A stretch of DNA of 64,000 bases from Paracidovorax konjaci (GTDB lineage Bacteria; Pseudomonadota; Gammaproteobacteria; Burkholderiales; Burkholderiaceae_C), in contig NZ_FOMQ01000016.1 of assembly GCF_900112675.1 (NCBI RefSeq), positions 1 to 64,000 on the forward strand. Reading direction: 5' to 3'. Shown here piece by piece: positions 27,723 through 36,442 of the stretch (positions within the stretch are counted from its first letter, which is position 1; each line of letters starts with the position of its first letter). The notes under the pieces were generated by a model. That model was not told the DNA's origin and searched no databases. It saw nothing but the letters and a program-made list of their open reading frames with translations. The position numbers and the translations under genes are program-made.

Positions 27723-28490
27723 ATGACCGACGCCGCCGCCCTCTCCGCCCCCACCCGCGACCTGTTCCGCGAAGACGCCTACCTGCGCGAGTGCCGCGCC
27801 ACCGTGACCGCCGTGCTGCCCGATGGCGGCATCGTGCTGGACCGCACGGTGTTCTATCCGCTGGGCGGTGGGCAGGCGGGCGATGCGGGCGAGTTGCTGC
27901 GCGCGGACGGCCGCGCGGTGGCCATCGCCGACACCCGCAAGGGCAAGGATGCCGAGGGCCGGCCCACGGCCGCCATCGTGCACGTGCCGGCGCCGGGCGC
28001 CGAGCCGCCCGCCGTGGGCGAGGAAGTCACCGCGCGCATCGACTGGGAGCGCCGCCACCGGCTCATGCGCTTCCACACCACCACGCACCTGCTGTGCCAC
28101 CTGGTCGCGCAGCCCGTGAACGGTTGCTCGGTGACGCCGGATGCGGCGCGGCTGGATTTCCACATGGACGGGCCGCTCGATGCCGCGGCGCTGAACGCAG
28201 GCATCGCACGGCTCGTGGCCGCGGCCCACCCCGTGGCGATCGGCGCCATCACCGATGCTGAGCTGGATGCCCAGCCCGACCTGGTCAAGAGCATGAGCGT
28301 GCAGCCCCCGCGCGGCAGCGGGCAGGTGCGCACCGTGCGCGTGGGCGCCGAGGGCACCCCGCTGATCGACCTGCAGCCCTGTGGCGGCACGCACGTGGCC
28401 AGCACCGCCGAGATCGGCGCCGTGGTGGTGACCAAGATCGAGAAAAAGGGGGCGATGGCCCGGCGCGTGGTGCTGGGCTTCGCGGCCTGA
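27723..28490 (+). CDS. alaX: Alanyl-tRNA editing protein AlaX
   Basis: A 255-residue free-standing homologue of the alanyl-tRNA synthetase editing domain. It hydrolyses Ser- or Gly-mischarged tRNA-Ala in the cytoplasm. The zinc ligands are visible as H118 and H122 in HTTTH and C220 and H224 in CGGTH. FYPLGGGQAGD near residue 43 is the Gly-rich AlaX motif. The length fits the AlaX-M group. A -10-like TACCAT ends six bases before the ATG and no ribosome site is present, so the mRNA may be leaderless. Confidence 0.95.
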   Translation: MTDAAALSAPTRDLFREDAYLRECRATVTAVLPDGGIVLDRTVFYPLGGGQAGDAGELLRADGRAVAIADTRKGKDAEGRPTAAIVHVPAPGAEPPAVGEEVTARIDWERRHRLMRFHTTTHLLCHLVAQPVNGCSVTPDAARLDFHMDGPLDAAALNAGIARLVAAAHPVAIGAITDAELDAQPDLVKSMSVQPPRGSGQVRTVRVGAEGTPLIDLQPCGGTHVASTAEIGAVVVTKIEKKGAMARRVVLGFAA

Positions 28491-28561
28491 ACGCGGCCGC
28501 CGTACCACCGACGCCTGCCGCACCGGAACCAACGCCGCCCCCGCCCCTCCCACACTGCGCC

Positions 28562-30799
28562 ATGCCCGTCCGCCCACTGCAGCGCCTGCTGCCCACTCTC
28601 TTTCTGATAGCTGCCTGCGCCCTGGGGACGCCGGCATCCGCGCAGTTCTCTTCGCAACCCGGTGCCGGCGGAGGCGGCAGCAGCACCGTGACCACGCCGC
28701 ACGTGCGCGCCGAGCTGGTGGCGCATGCGCCCGACGGCGTGGGGCCGGGCAAGCCGCTCTGGCTGGGGCTGTCGATCACGCACCAGCCCGAGTGGCACAC
28801 CTACTGGAAGAATTCGGGCGACTCGGGCCTGCCCACGCAGCTCGAATGGCGCCAGTTGCCCGCGGGCATCGAGGCCGGGGAGATCGCCTGGCCCGTGCCG
28901 CGCAAGATCCCCATCGGCACGCTGGCCAACTACGGCTACGAGGGCACGGTGCTGCTGCCCGTGCCGATGGCCGTCTCCGGCGCCTTCGCGCCCGGGCCCT
29001 TCGAGCGCCACGCCACGTTCACGCTGCAGGCCTCGTGGCTCGTGTGCCGCAAGGAATGCATCCCCGAGGAAGGCACCTTCACGCTGCAGGTGCCGCTCGC
29101 CAGCACCACGGCGATGAACGCTCCGGCCTTCGAGGCCGCGCGGCTGGCGCATCCGCAGCCGCTGCCGGCCCCGGCCGCCGCGGCCTCCGGCGGCACGCGC
29201 AGCCACGCACGCGTGGAGCGCGGCATGCTGGTGCTCACCGTGGCCGGCCTGCCCGAGGCGGTGCGCGGCAAGCCGATCGACTTCTTCCCCGAGACGCCCG
29301 GCGTCATCGAGACCGCGGCCGACGGCATGCAGGACTGGCAGGGCGATGTCTGGACCGCACGCGTGCCGATCTCGCCGCAGCGCAGCGAGAGTCCCATGCC
29401 GCTGCCCGTGGTGCTCGCGCACGGCGGCCGCGGCTGGCGGGCCGAGCTGCCGGTGGAAGGCGGCTGGCCGCGGCCGGCCTCGGCCGCCACGGTCTCGCCC
29501 GCGCTCGAAGCTGCGCTGCGCGCCAACGCGCAGGAGCAGCCGCCCCCCCCGCCACCGGCAGTCGCAACGCCGGCATCGGCCGGCATGCTGGCCGCCGCGT
29601 TGCTGGGCGCGCTGCTCGGCGGGCTCGTGCTGAACCTCATGCCCTGCGTGTTCCCGGTGCTGGCGATCAAGGTGGTGGGCTTCGCGCGCCACGGGCAGGA
29701 CCGGCGCGCCCACCGGCTGGGCGGCCTCGCCTACACCGCCGGCGTGGTGCTGTCGTTCCTCGCGCTGGGCGGCGCCATGCTGGCGCTGCGCGCGGCGGGC
29801 GAAGCGGTGGGTTGGGGCTTCCAGCTGCAGTCGCCGGCCGTGGTGGCGGCGCTGGCGGCGCTCTTCACGCTGATCGGCCTCAACCTCGCGGGCGTGTTCG
29901 AGTTCGGCCGCATGCTGCCGTCGTCGCTCGCGGGGCTGCAGGCCCGCCACCCGGTCGCCGATGCGTTCCTGACCGGCGTGCTGGCCGTGGCCGTGGCTTC
30001 GCCGTGCACGGCGCCGTTCATGGGCGCATCGCTCGGGCTCACGGCCACGCTGCCGGCCGTGCAGGCCCTGGCGGTGTTCGCCGCGCTGGGCCTGGGGCTG
30101 GCGCTGCCCTACCTCGCGGCCAGCTGGGTGCCCGCCGTGGCGCGCGCCCTGCCACGGCCCGGCGCCTGGATGGACACGCTGCGCCGCTTCCTCGCCTTCC
30201 CCATGTTCGCCACCGTGGTCTGGCTCGTGTGGGTGCTGGGCCAGCAGAGCGGCATCGACGGCGCGGCCGCGCTGCTCGCGCTGCTCGTGGCGCTGGGCAT
30301 GGTGGTGTGGTCGCTCACGCTGGCGGGCCGCGTCCGCACCGCAATTGCTACTATTTCAATAGCAATCTTCGCAATGTTTGCGGCGGCATGGGGGCCCAAA
30401 GTCATTGAAATGGCCCCCGTGGCCGAGGCCCCGGCGCAGGGCGGCGCGGGCACGTCCGCCACGGCCTGGCAGCCCTGGCGCCCGGGCCTGGCCGACGAGC
30501 TGCTGGCCCAGGGCCGGCCGGTGTTCGTGGACTACACCGCCGCCTGGTGCGTGACCTGCCAGTTCAACAAGAAGACCACCCTCGCGAGCGATGCCGTGCT
30601 GCGCGACCTGGCCGGCAAGAACGTGGCCCTGCTGCGCGCCGACTGGACCCGCCGCGACCCGGCCATCACCGCCGCGCTCGCGCAGCTCGGGCGCAGCGGC
30701 GTGCCGGTCTACGTGCTGCAGGCGCCGGGCAAGGCGCCGGTGGTGTTCTCGGAGATCCTGGGCGAGCGGGAGCTGCGCACGGCGCTGGCGGCGCTCTGA
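28562..30799 (+). CDS. dsbD: Thiol:disulfide interchange protein DsbD (ScsB-like)
   Basis: A 745-residue membrane protein that carries electrons from cytoplasmic thioredoxin to the periplasm. Signal peptide about residues 1-27; an N-terminal periplasmic domain with C162 and C166 in VCRKEC; a membrane domain of about eight helices (345-620) with LMPCVFPVLAIK and ASPCTAPFM, each with one redox Cys; a C-terminal thioredoxin domain with C663-V-T-C666 in AAWCVTCQ. The long N-domain is closer to ScsB than to classical DsbD. The last membrane segment (TAIATISIAIFAMFAAAWGP, about residues 593-612) is encoded by a copy of the dispersed repeat. Sits between alaX and the TetR gene. Confidence 0.93.
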   Translation: MPVRPLQRLLPTLFLIAACALGTPASAQFSSQPGAGGGGSSTVTTPHVRAELVAHAPDGVGPGKPLWLGLSITHQPEWHTYWKNSGDSGLPTQLEWRQLPAGIEAGEIAWPVPRKIPIGTLANYGYEGTVLLPVPMAVSGAFAPGPFERHATFTLQASWLVCRKECIPEEGTFTLQVPLASTTAMNAPAFEAARLAHPQPLPAPAAAASGGTRSHARVERGMLVLTVAGLPEAVRGKPIDFFPETPGVIETAADGMQDWQGDVWTARVPISPQRSESPMPLPVVLAHGGRGWRAELPVEGGWPRPASAATVSPALEAALRANAQEQPPPPPPAVATPASAGMLAAALLGALLGGLVLNLMPCVFPVLAIKVVGFARHGQDRRAHRLGGLAYTAGVVLSFLALGGAMLALRAAGEAVGWGFQLQSPAVVAALAALFTLIGLNLAGVFEFGRMLPSSLAGLQARHPVADAFLTGVLAVAVASPCTAPFMGASLGLTATLPAVQALAVFAALGLGLALPYLAASWVPAVARALPRPGAWMDTLRRFLAFPMFATVVWLVWVLGQQSGIDGAAALLALLVALGMVVWSLTLAGRVRTAIATISIAIFAMFAAAWGPKVIEMAPVAEAPAQGGAGTSATAWQPWRPGLADELLAQGRPVFVDYTAAWCVTCQFNKKTTLASDAVLRDLAGKNVALLRADWTRRDPAITAALAQLGRSGVPVYVLQAPGKAPVVFSEILGERELRTALAAL
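30345..30395 (+). repeat. Dispersed 50-bp repeat, copy D (inside dsbD)
   Basis: Sense-oriented copy read in frame inside dsbD. Arms TTGCTACT and AATAGCAA, then GCAATG and CGGCGGCATGGGGGC. It encodes most of the last membrane helix. It has diverged at CTTCGCAATGTTTG, where other copies have CTATTCAATGGATA. Confidence 0.75.
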
Positions 30800-30824
30800 C
30801 GCCGGCAGCACCAGGGCCGCCGCG

Positions 30825-31460
30825 CTATGGGACCGCCGCCCCGGCGGCATGCGCGCCGCGCGGCGCCACCTCCGCCTCCGCCCGCCCTGCCTGCGCCATG
30901 CACGCGTCCACCCACTGCACCAGTTGCTGCCCCGTGGGCGTGCCCGCGCCCATCAGCAGGCGGTAGATGACGGGCGCCACCAGCGTGTCCAGCACGCAGT
31001 CCACCGACGGCGTCGCCTGCCCGCGCGACCGCGCACGCCCGACCAGCAGGGTGATCTGCCCGGCGGTGATCTGCAGGCACTGGCAGGGCGCCGAGCCGTC
31101 GCCGTAGCCGCTGGCCGTGAGCACGTCCTTGAGCACCTGGCGGCCCAGCTCGGACGACATCTCCTCCAGGAACTGTTCGCCCCAGGCGAGCAGGTCGCCG
31201 CGCACGCTGCCGGTGTCCGGCGGCTCGGCCTCGTCGCGCAGGCGCTCGATCGACACGTCCGCCAGCAGTTCGACCAGATCGCCCCAGCGGCGGTAGATGG
31301 TGGACGGCGTGACGCCCGCCCGCGCCGCGATCTGCGGGATGGTGAGCGCTTCGCGGCCGTGCAGCGCCGTCAGGTCGCGCACGGCCTGGTGCACGGCGGC
31401 CTGCACGCGGGCGCTGCGCCCGCCGGGGCGCAATCGGGTGGTGGCTCCAGACGTGGTCAT
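30825..31460 (-). CDS. TetR-family transcriptional regulator
   Basis: A 211-residue repressor. The N-terminal helix-turn-helix is at about residues 25-70 (ALTIPQIAARAGVTPSTIYRRWG), with a C-terminal ligand domain like TetR_C_11. It is divergent from an MFS transporter gene, with a perfect palindrome between them, so it most likely represses the transporter and itself and is released by the transported compound. An Ala/Gly-rich tail of about 20 residues ends the protein. Confidence 0.93.
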   Translation of the reverse strand: MTTSGATTRLRPGGRSARVQAAVHQAVRDLTALHGREALTIPQIAARAGVTPSTIYRRWGDLVELLADVSIERLRDEAEPPDTGSVRGDLLAWGEQFLEEMSSELGRQVLKDVLTASGYGDGSAPCQCLQITAGQITLLVGRARSRGQATPSVDCVLDTLVAPVIYRLLMGAGTPTGQQLVQWVDACMAQAGRAEAEVAPRGAHAAGAAVP

Positions 31461-31500
31461 GCGGCCATTCTAGAAGAGCGCTGCCGCTGCCCAGCGTCAT

Positions 31501-31530
31501 AAAGCAAAGACTTTGCTTTAGTGCGACAAT
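31501..31530. promoter_or_regulatory. Perfect palindrome (TetR operator) and -10 of MFS gene
   Basis: AAAGCAAAG (31501-31509), one base, CTTTGCTTT (31511-31519) is a perfect 9-bp inverted repeat. A -10-like GACAAT (31525-31530) follows directly, so the palindrome covers the -35 region. A second overlapping pair, CGCTAA (31532-31537) with TTAGCG (31547-31552), lies before the ATG. Confidence 0.7.
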
Positions 31531-31560
31531 CCGCTAACGCAATTTCTTAGCGTTAAAGCC

Positions 31561-32769
31561 ATGCCCACCGCCGTCACCCCCGCCCCTTCTTCCACGCCCC
31601 GGGCCCGGCCCCCACGCCGGCTCGGACCCGACGCTGCGCTGTGGCTCGCGGTGTCCGTGCTGATGATGTTCCTCGCCGCCTCCAGCGCGCCGTCGCCGCT
31701 GTATGCGATCTACCGCGAGATGTGGGGCTTCTCGGCGTTCAGCCTCACGGTGATCTTCTCCAGCTACGCGTTCGCGCTGCTCGCCGCGCTGCTGTGCTTC
31801 GGCGCGCTGTCGGACCACGTGGGCCGGCGCACTGTGGTCGTCGTGGCGCTGGCGCTGGAATTCGTCTCGGTGCTGGCTTTCCGGCAAGCCGAATCGGTGG
31901 CCTGGCTGCTGGCCGCGCGGGTACTGCAGGGCGTGGCCACGGGCATGGCGACCAGCGCGCTCAGCGCCCTGCTGGTGGACCTGCACCCCGTGCGCGGCCC
32001 GTTGATGAACAGCGTGGCGCCCATGGTCGGCATGGCCATCGGCGCGCTCGGCACCAGCATGCTGGTGCAGTACCTGCCCTCGCCCACGCACTTGGTGTTC
32101 GAGCTGCTGCTGGTGGTGATCGCGCTGCAGTGCGCCGCCGCCTTCTGGCTGCCCGAGACGGTCGCGCGCCGCCCCGGCGCCTGGCGATCGCTGGTGCCGA
32201 GCATGCACGTGCCGCAGGCCGCGCGGGCGCCGCTGCTGCGCATCCTGCCGCTCAGCACGGCCGGCTGGGCCCTGGGCGGCTTCTACCTCTCGCTCGGCCC
32301 GTCGCTCGGCAAGCTGGTCACGCACAGCGCCTCGCCGCTCGTGGGCGGCCTGCTGATCACCGCGCTCGTGCTGCCCGGCGCCCTGGCGATCGGTGCCGTG
32401 CGGCAACGCCCGCCGCGCGGCGTGCTGCAGGGCAGCGCCGCGGCGCTGGCACTGGGCCTCGCCATCACGCTCGCGGGCGTGGCCTGGCACAGCCCGGCGG
32501 CGTTCTTTGGCGGCACGCTGGTGGCGGGGCTGGGCTTCGGCGCGGGCTTCAACGCCGCCGTGCGCTGCCTGGTGCCCCTGGCCTCCGCGCAGGACCGGGC
32601 CGGCCTGATGGCCAGCTTCTTCGTGCTCAGCTACCTCGCCTTCAGCCTGCCGGCCATCGCGGCCGGACTGCTCACGGGGATGTACGGGCTGCACGCCACG
32701 GCGCTCGGGTATGGCGCGCTGCTGATCGCGCTGGCGGCCGTGTCGGCGTTCAGCGCGCGGCGCGCCTGA
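31561..32769 (+). CDS. MFS transporter
   Basis: A 402-residue protein with twelve predicted membrane helices and the MFS loop motif GALSDHVGRRTVVV after helix 2 (about residues 80-93). Probably a proton-driven efflux pump of the inner membrane controlled by the divergent TetR protein. The substrate is unknown. Its 3' end overlaps the 3' end of the convergent FGE-like gene by 20 bp. Confidence 0.92.
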   Translation: MPTAVTPAPSSTPRARPPRRLGPDAALWLAVSVLMMFLAASSAPSPLYAIYREMWGFSAFSLTVIFSSYAFALLAALLCFGALSDHVGRRTVVVVALALEFVSVLAFRQAESVAWLLAARVLQGVATGMATSALSALLVDLHPVRGPLMNSVAPMVGMAIGALGTSMLVQYLPSPTHLVFELLLVVIALQCAAAFWLPETVARRPGAWRSLVPSMHVPQAARAPLLRILPLSTAGWALGGFYLSLGPSLGKLVTHSASPLVGGLLITALVLPGALAIGAVRQRPPRGVLQGSAAALALGLAITLAGVAWHSPAAFFGGTLVAGLGFGAGFNAAVRCLVPLASAQDRAGLMASFFVLSYLAFSLPAIAAGLLTGMYGLHATALGYGALLIALAAVSAFSARRA

Positions 32770-33778
32770 TATCCACTTCCCGCACCAGCCGCATCCCCAC
32801 CAGCGTGTACCGCGTCTCCGGGCTGTTCCAGTTGCGGTAGGTGCAGCGCGCATAGAGCGGCCACGTGTGCCACGAGCCGCCGCGCCGCACGCGCACGGTG
32901 CCGGTGGCGGGGCCCTGCGGGTCGTCGCGCGGGGCATGGGCGTAGGCGGTGTCGTCGTGCCAGTCCGAGACCCATTCCCAGGCGTTGCCCGACATGTCGT
33001 GCACCCCGAAGGCGTTGGGTGGGTAGCTCGCCACCGGCGCGGTGAAGGCATGGCCGTCGTGGCCCGGCACGGCCTGGGCCTGCCAGCGCGGCCAGTAGGG
33101 CGCGGCGTCCAGGTCGAAGGTGTTGGCGTGGCGCGCAAGCGCGGCCGGGTCGTCGCCGTGCCCGTAGCGGGTGGGCTGGCCGGCGCGGCAGGCGTATTCC
33201 CATTCGGCTTCGGTCGGCAGGCGGTAGCGGTGGCCCTCGGTGGCGCTGAGCCAGGCGGCCAGCGCATGCGCGTCGTGCCAGGTGACGTTGACCACGGGGT
33301 GGTCGTCGCCCTGCGCGAAGCCCGGGTTGCGCCATGAATAGCGCGGGTCGCGCCCCTCGAAGGCGTCGCCGCGCGCGCTCTTGGCCGGGTCGTAGGCGGG
33401 GTTGTAGCCATAGCCGCCGGTACCGTCGGCCTCCGATTCGGCGCGGTAGCCCGAGGCCTCGATGAAGCGGCGGAACTGCCCGACGGTGACCTCGGTCTGC
33501 CCCAGGTAGAACGGCCGGGTGATGCGCACCGTGTGCACGGGCGCCTCGTCGGCCAGGGAGGCGAGCCGGGCCGGCTCCATGCCCGGGAAATCGCGCGCGA
33601 GGCGCTCGGGCGATTCGTCGCTGCCCATGCGGAAGCTGCCCGCGGGGATGCGCACGAAGGGCATGCCGATCGAATTGGTCCAGGTGGCCGGCGCCGGCGG
33701 GCGGGCCTGGGCTCCGGCGGCCAACGGCCAGGCCAGGAGCGCCAGGGACAGGGTGTGCAGGCGGACGGCAGGCGGCAT
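32750..33778 (-). CDS. Secreted FGE-sulfatase (SUMF1)-domain protein lacking the Cys pair
   Basis: A 342-residue protein with a signal peptide (residues 1-24, ending AAGAQA) and a full SUMF1 domain: FVRIPAGSFRMGS, FYLGQTEVTVGQFRRF, PVVNVTWHDAHALAAWLS, RLPTEAEWEYACRAG, GNAWEWVSDW and VRRGGSWHTWPLYARCTYR. In true formylglycine-generating enzymes two cysteines lie just after GGSW; here only one Cys is present, further on (YARCTY), so the oxidase chemistry is doubtful. It is exported, whereas the sulfatase in this window seems cytoplasmic. ATG 33778 has GGAG six bases upstream. It may be a structural or metal-binding member of the C-type-lectin-like fold. Confidence 0.88.
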   Translation of the reverse strand: MPPAVRLHTLSLALLAWPLAAGAQARPPAPATWTNSIGMPFVRIPAGSFRMGSDESPERLARDFPGMEPARLASLADEAPVHTVRITRPFYLGQTEVTVGQFRRFIEASGYRAESEADGTGGYGYNPAYDPAKSARGDAFEGRDPRYSWRNPGFAQGDDHPVVNVTWHDAHALAAWLSATEGHRYRLPTEAEWEYACRAGQPTRYGHGDDPAALARHANTFDLDAAPYWPRWQAQAVPGHDGHAFTAPVASYPPNAFGVHDMSGNAWEWVSDWHDDTAYAHAPRDDPQGPATGTVRVRRGGSWHTWPLYARCTYRNWNSPETRYTLVGMRLVREVDIRRAAR

Positions 33779-33971
33779 GCGGCGCTCCAACAGGCGGACG
33801 AACGGGCAGGCAAGCGGCCGGCCCGTGGCGGGCGCGGCGCAGGGAAAAGCCAGTGTAGGCGGTAGGGCCGCCGCAGCGCCATCGCCCGCTGCGCTCCATA
33901 CTGCGCGGCGTTGCCTCCGTCCCACGGTCCTGTCGTCCGTCCCCCCACCGCTTCCGCGAAAGGATGAACCC

Positions 33972-34589
33972 ATGCTCCGACGCACCCTGATCGCCTCCGC
34001 CCTCGCGCTCGCCGCGGCGGGCGCCGCCCACGCGGCCACGGCCACCGTGGGCCAGCCGGCGCCGACCTTCACGCTCACCGACACCTCGGGCAAGCCCGTG
34101 CGGCTGGCCGACTACCGTGGCCGCACCGTGGTGCTGGAGTGGACCAATCCGGGCTGCCCGTTCGTGCGCAAGCACTACGACAGCGGCAACCTGCCCGCCA
34201 CACAGAAGGGCGCGCAGGGCCAGGGCGTGGTGTGGCTGGCGGTCAACTCCACCGAGAAGGCCAGCGCCGACTACCTGGCGCCGCCCCAGCTCGCGGCCTG
34301 GCTGCAGGAGCGCAAGGCCGCGCCCACGGCCGTGCTGATGGACGAGGAAGGCACCGTGGGCCGGGCCTACGGCGCGCGCACCACGCCGCACCTCTACATC
34401 GTCGATCCGCACGGCACGCTGGTGTATGCGGGCGGCATCGACAGCATTCCGTCGGCCCGCCCCGCCGACATCGACAAGGCCACCAACTACGTGAAGGCGG
34501 CGCTGGCCGACATAGCGGCGCAGCGCCCCATCGCCACGGCCACCACGCAGCCCTACGGCTGCAGCATCAAGTACAAGGCCCCGGCCTGA
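33972..34589 (+). CDS. Exported thioredoxin-like redoxin
   Basis: A 205-residue protein with a signal peptide (residues 1-21, ending AAHA) and an AhpC/TSA-thioredoxin fold (about 25-170). The active-site region is WTNPGCPFVRKHYDSGN, with a single Cys where thioredoxins have CxxC. A second Cys near the C-terminus (YGCSIKYK) may act as resolving partner. RTTPHLYIVDP holds the cis-proline. AAAGGA at 33958-33963 gives the start. Likely periplasmic peroxide or thiol chemistry; divergent from the FGE-like gene. DsbD in the same window could reduce it (inference). Confidence 0.85.
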   Translation: MLRRTLIASALALAAAGAAHAATATVGQPAPTFTLTDTSGKPVRLADYRGRTVVLEWTNPGCPFVRKHYDSGNLPATQKGAQGQGVVWLAVNSTEKASADYLAPPQLAAWLQERKAAPTAVLMDEEGTVGRAYGARTTPHLYIVDPHGTLVYAGGIDSIPSARPADIDKATNYVKAALADIAAQRPIATATTQPYGCSIKYKAPA

Positions 34590-34625
34590 GCGCGCGCGGC
34601 CCGCTGCGCGGGGGCCTGGGCGGTC

Positions 34626-35204
34626 TCAGCGCCGGCGGTTCGCGCGGTGCCACACGGGCACGAGCCACAGCGCCTGTACCGCCGCATAGCCCGCGGCGGC
34701 GAACATCAGCGCCAGCAGCGGCAGGCCCACGGCCAGCGGCGCGCCCAGCGCCTGCATCCACGCGGCGACGGCCTCGACCCCGCCGGCCGCCGAAAAGCCC
34801 GCCCACGGCGGCAGGGTCTGCTCGCCCGGCAGCACCCATGCCCCCACCTGGAAGGCCAGGGCGTAGAGCGGCAGCGTGGTGAGCGGGTTGGTATAGAGCG
34901 TGGCGGCCGCGCCGGCCACCACGTTGCCGCGCAGCCCGGCGCAGGCCACCACCGTGGCCGGCACCTGCAGCGGCCCCGGGATGAGACCGCAGAAGAGCCC
35001 CGCCGCGGTGCCGCGCGCCAGGGCCTCGCGCCGCAGGCACAGCAACTGGCGCCGTTCCAGCCACGGCCGCAGCCGCGCCAGGAAGGGCCGCTCCAGCAGC
35101 GCGCGCGTGGCGGGCTCCTGGCGGCGCAGCCAGCGCCGCACCCCGTTCATGAGCCGCGCCAGCGGCATCGCCGCGCGCGCGGCCAGGGCCGGGGCCACGG
35201 TCAC
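34626..35204 (-). CDS. DUF2062-family membrane protein
   Basis: A 192-residue protein. The core AAGLFCGLIPGPLQVPATVVACAGLRGNVVAGAAATLYTNPLTTLPLYA (about residues 67-115) is the DUF2062 hallmark with the NPLT motif, and at least three hydrophobic helices follow. The cellular role of the family is not established. It starts with GTG 35204 overlapping the TGA of the 54-residue gene upstream, so the two are translationally coupled. Confidence 0.88.
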   Translation of the reverse strand: MTVAPALAARAAMPLARLMNGVRRWLRRQEPATRALLERPFLARLRPWLERRQLLCLRREALARGTAAGLFCGLIPGPLQVPATVVACAGLRGNVVAGAAATLYTNPLTTLPLYALAFQVGAWVLPGEQTLPPWAGFSAAGGVEAVAAWMQALGAPLAVGLPLLALMFAAAGYAAVQALWLVPVWHRANRRR

Positions 35205-35365
35205 AGCGCCACCAGCGCCGCGGTGGCCGCGCCCCAGACGCCGGTGATCGAGGCCAGCAGGCGCACGTCGCGGCGCTCATTGCCGCCGCGCCAGCTCAGC
35301 CAGGTGGTGAGCGCGAAAGCGGCGAACAGGGTGGCCATCACGGCTTCGGTCATGGTCAGGTCCAT
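35201..35365 (-). CDS. Small membrane protein (54 residues)
   Basis: A short gene with a good ribosome site (AAGGAAAG) before ATG 35365. One long hydrophobic stretch at residues 9-25, a charged centre (GGNERRDVR), and a second weakly hydrophobic segment to the C-terminus. Its stop overlaps the start of the DUF2062 gene (GTGA), which argues for a real, co-translated product. I recognise no family; it lies between terC and the DUF2062 gene. Confidence 0.65.
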   Translation of the reverse strand: MDLTMTEAVMATLFAAFALTTWLSWRGGNERRDVRLLASITGVWGAATAALVAL

Positions 35366-35439
35366 GGTTTCTTTCCTTCGGCTTGGCGCAGGTGCCGGCG
35401 TGCGTTGGTCGGTCGGTCGGACGGTGGGCGGGCGGCCGC

Positions 35440-36438
35440 TCAGGAGCTTTTGCCCGGCAGCGCCGGCGGCGGGCCGCCGGCATCGCCGCCGCCCTGACCG
35501 CGGGAGGTCCAGAGCGAGGCCACGATCGAGCCGGCGATCAACGCGCCGGTCACCAGCAGCGCGTAGCCGATCGGGATCTTGTACACGTCGATCAGCAGCA
35601 TCTTGGCGCCGATGAAGACCAGCACCAGCGCCAGGCCGTAGGCCAGCAGGTGGAAGCGGTCCGCCAGGTCGGCCAGCAGGAAGTAGAGCGCGCGCAGGCC
35701 CAGGATGGCGAAGATGTTGGCCGTGAGCACGATGAACGGGTCGCTCGTGATCGCGAAGATCGCCGGGATGCTGTCCACCGCGAAGATCACGTCGGTGACG
35801 CCGATCATGATCAGCACCACGAACAGCGGGGTGAAGCGCTTCACGCCGTCGACCATGGTGGTCATCTTCTCGCCGTCGAAGCTGTCGGACATGCGGATGT
35901 GCCTGCGCAGCAGCTTGAGCACCGGGTTGGAGGAGATGTCCGGCTCCTGCCCCGCGGCGATCCACATCTTCACGCCGGTGATGACCAGGAACGCGCCGAA
36001 CACGTACAGCAGCCAGTGGAATGTGGCCAGCAGCCAGGCGCCGGCCAGGATCAGCAGCGTGCGCAGCACGATGGCGCCGATGATGCCGATGATGAGCGCG
36101 CGCTTCTGGTACTCGGCCGGCACGGCGAAGTAGCTGAAGATCATCAGGAAGACGAAGATGTTGTCCACCGACAGGCTCTTCTCTACGAGGTAGCCGGTGA
36201 TGAATTGCATCGACACCGTGTTGGCCACCTCCCGCCCCTGCGAGCCGTTCAGGTACCACCACAGGATGGCGACGAACACGAACGCGAGCGAGAACCACAG
36301 CACGCTCCAGCCGAGCGCCTCTTTCATGGTCACCTTGTGGGCGCCCTGGCGCTCCATGACCAGCAGGTCGATCGCGATCGCGACCACCACGAACAGGCCG
36401 AAGCCTGCCCACATCAGGGGGGTTCCGATGGTTTCCAT
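35440..36438 (-). CDS. TerC/Alx-family membrane protein (probable Mn2+ exporter)
   Basis: A 332-residue protein with about nine membrane helices. Hallmarks: GYLVEKSLSVDNIFVFLMIF with the conserved Glu and Asp, and VTDVIFAVDSIPAIFAIT in the second half. The family exports manganese or other divalent metals and is linked to tellurite resistance and pH stress. ATG 36438 follows GGGAG by eight bases. A 27-codon reading frame ends four bases upstream and may be a leader peptide. I looked for a yybP-ykoY manganese riboswitch and could not recognise one. Divergent from the NhaR-like gene. Confidence 0.93.
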   Translation of the reverse strand: METIGTPLMWAGFGLFVVVAIAIDLLVMERQGAHKVTMKEALGWSVLWFSLAFVFVAILWWYLNGSQGREVANTVSMQFITGYLVEKSLSVDNIFVFLMIFSYFAVPAEYQKRALIIGIIGAIVLRTLLILAGAWLLATFHWLLYVFGAFLVITGVKMWIAAGQEPDISSNPVLKLLRRHIRMSDSFDGEKMTTMVDGVKRFTPLFVVLIMIGVTDVIFAVDSIPAIFAITSDPFIVLTANIFAILGLRALYFLLADLADRFHLLAYGLALVLVFIGAKMLLIDVYKIPIGYALLVTGALIAGSIVASLWTSRGQGGGDAGGPPPALPGKSS

Positions 36439-36442
36439 GGCG

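Noticed and set aside
28595-28625. A stretch in the DsbD signal peptide (TTCTGATAGCTGCCTGCGCC) like another short repeat common in Comamonadaceae
   Set aside because: Only one copy is seen in the window, so a repeat call is not supported.
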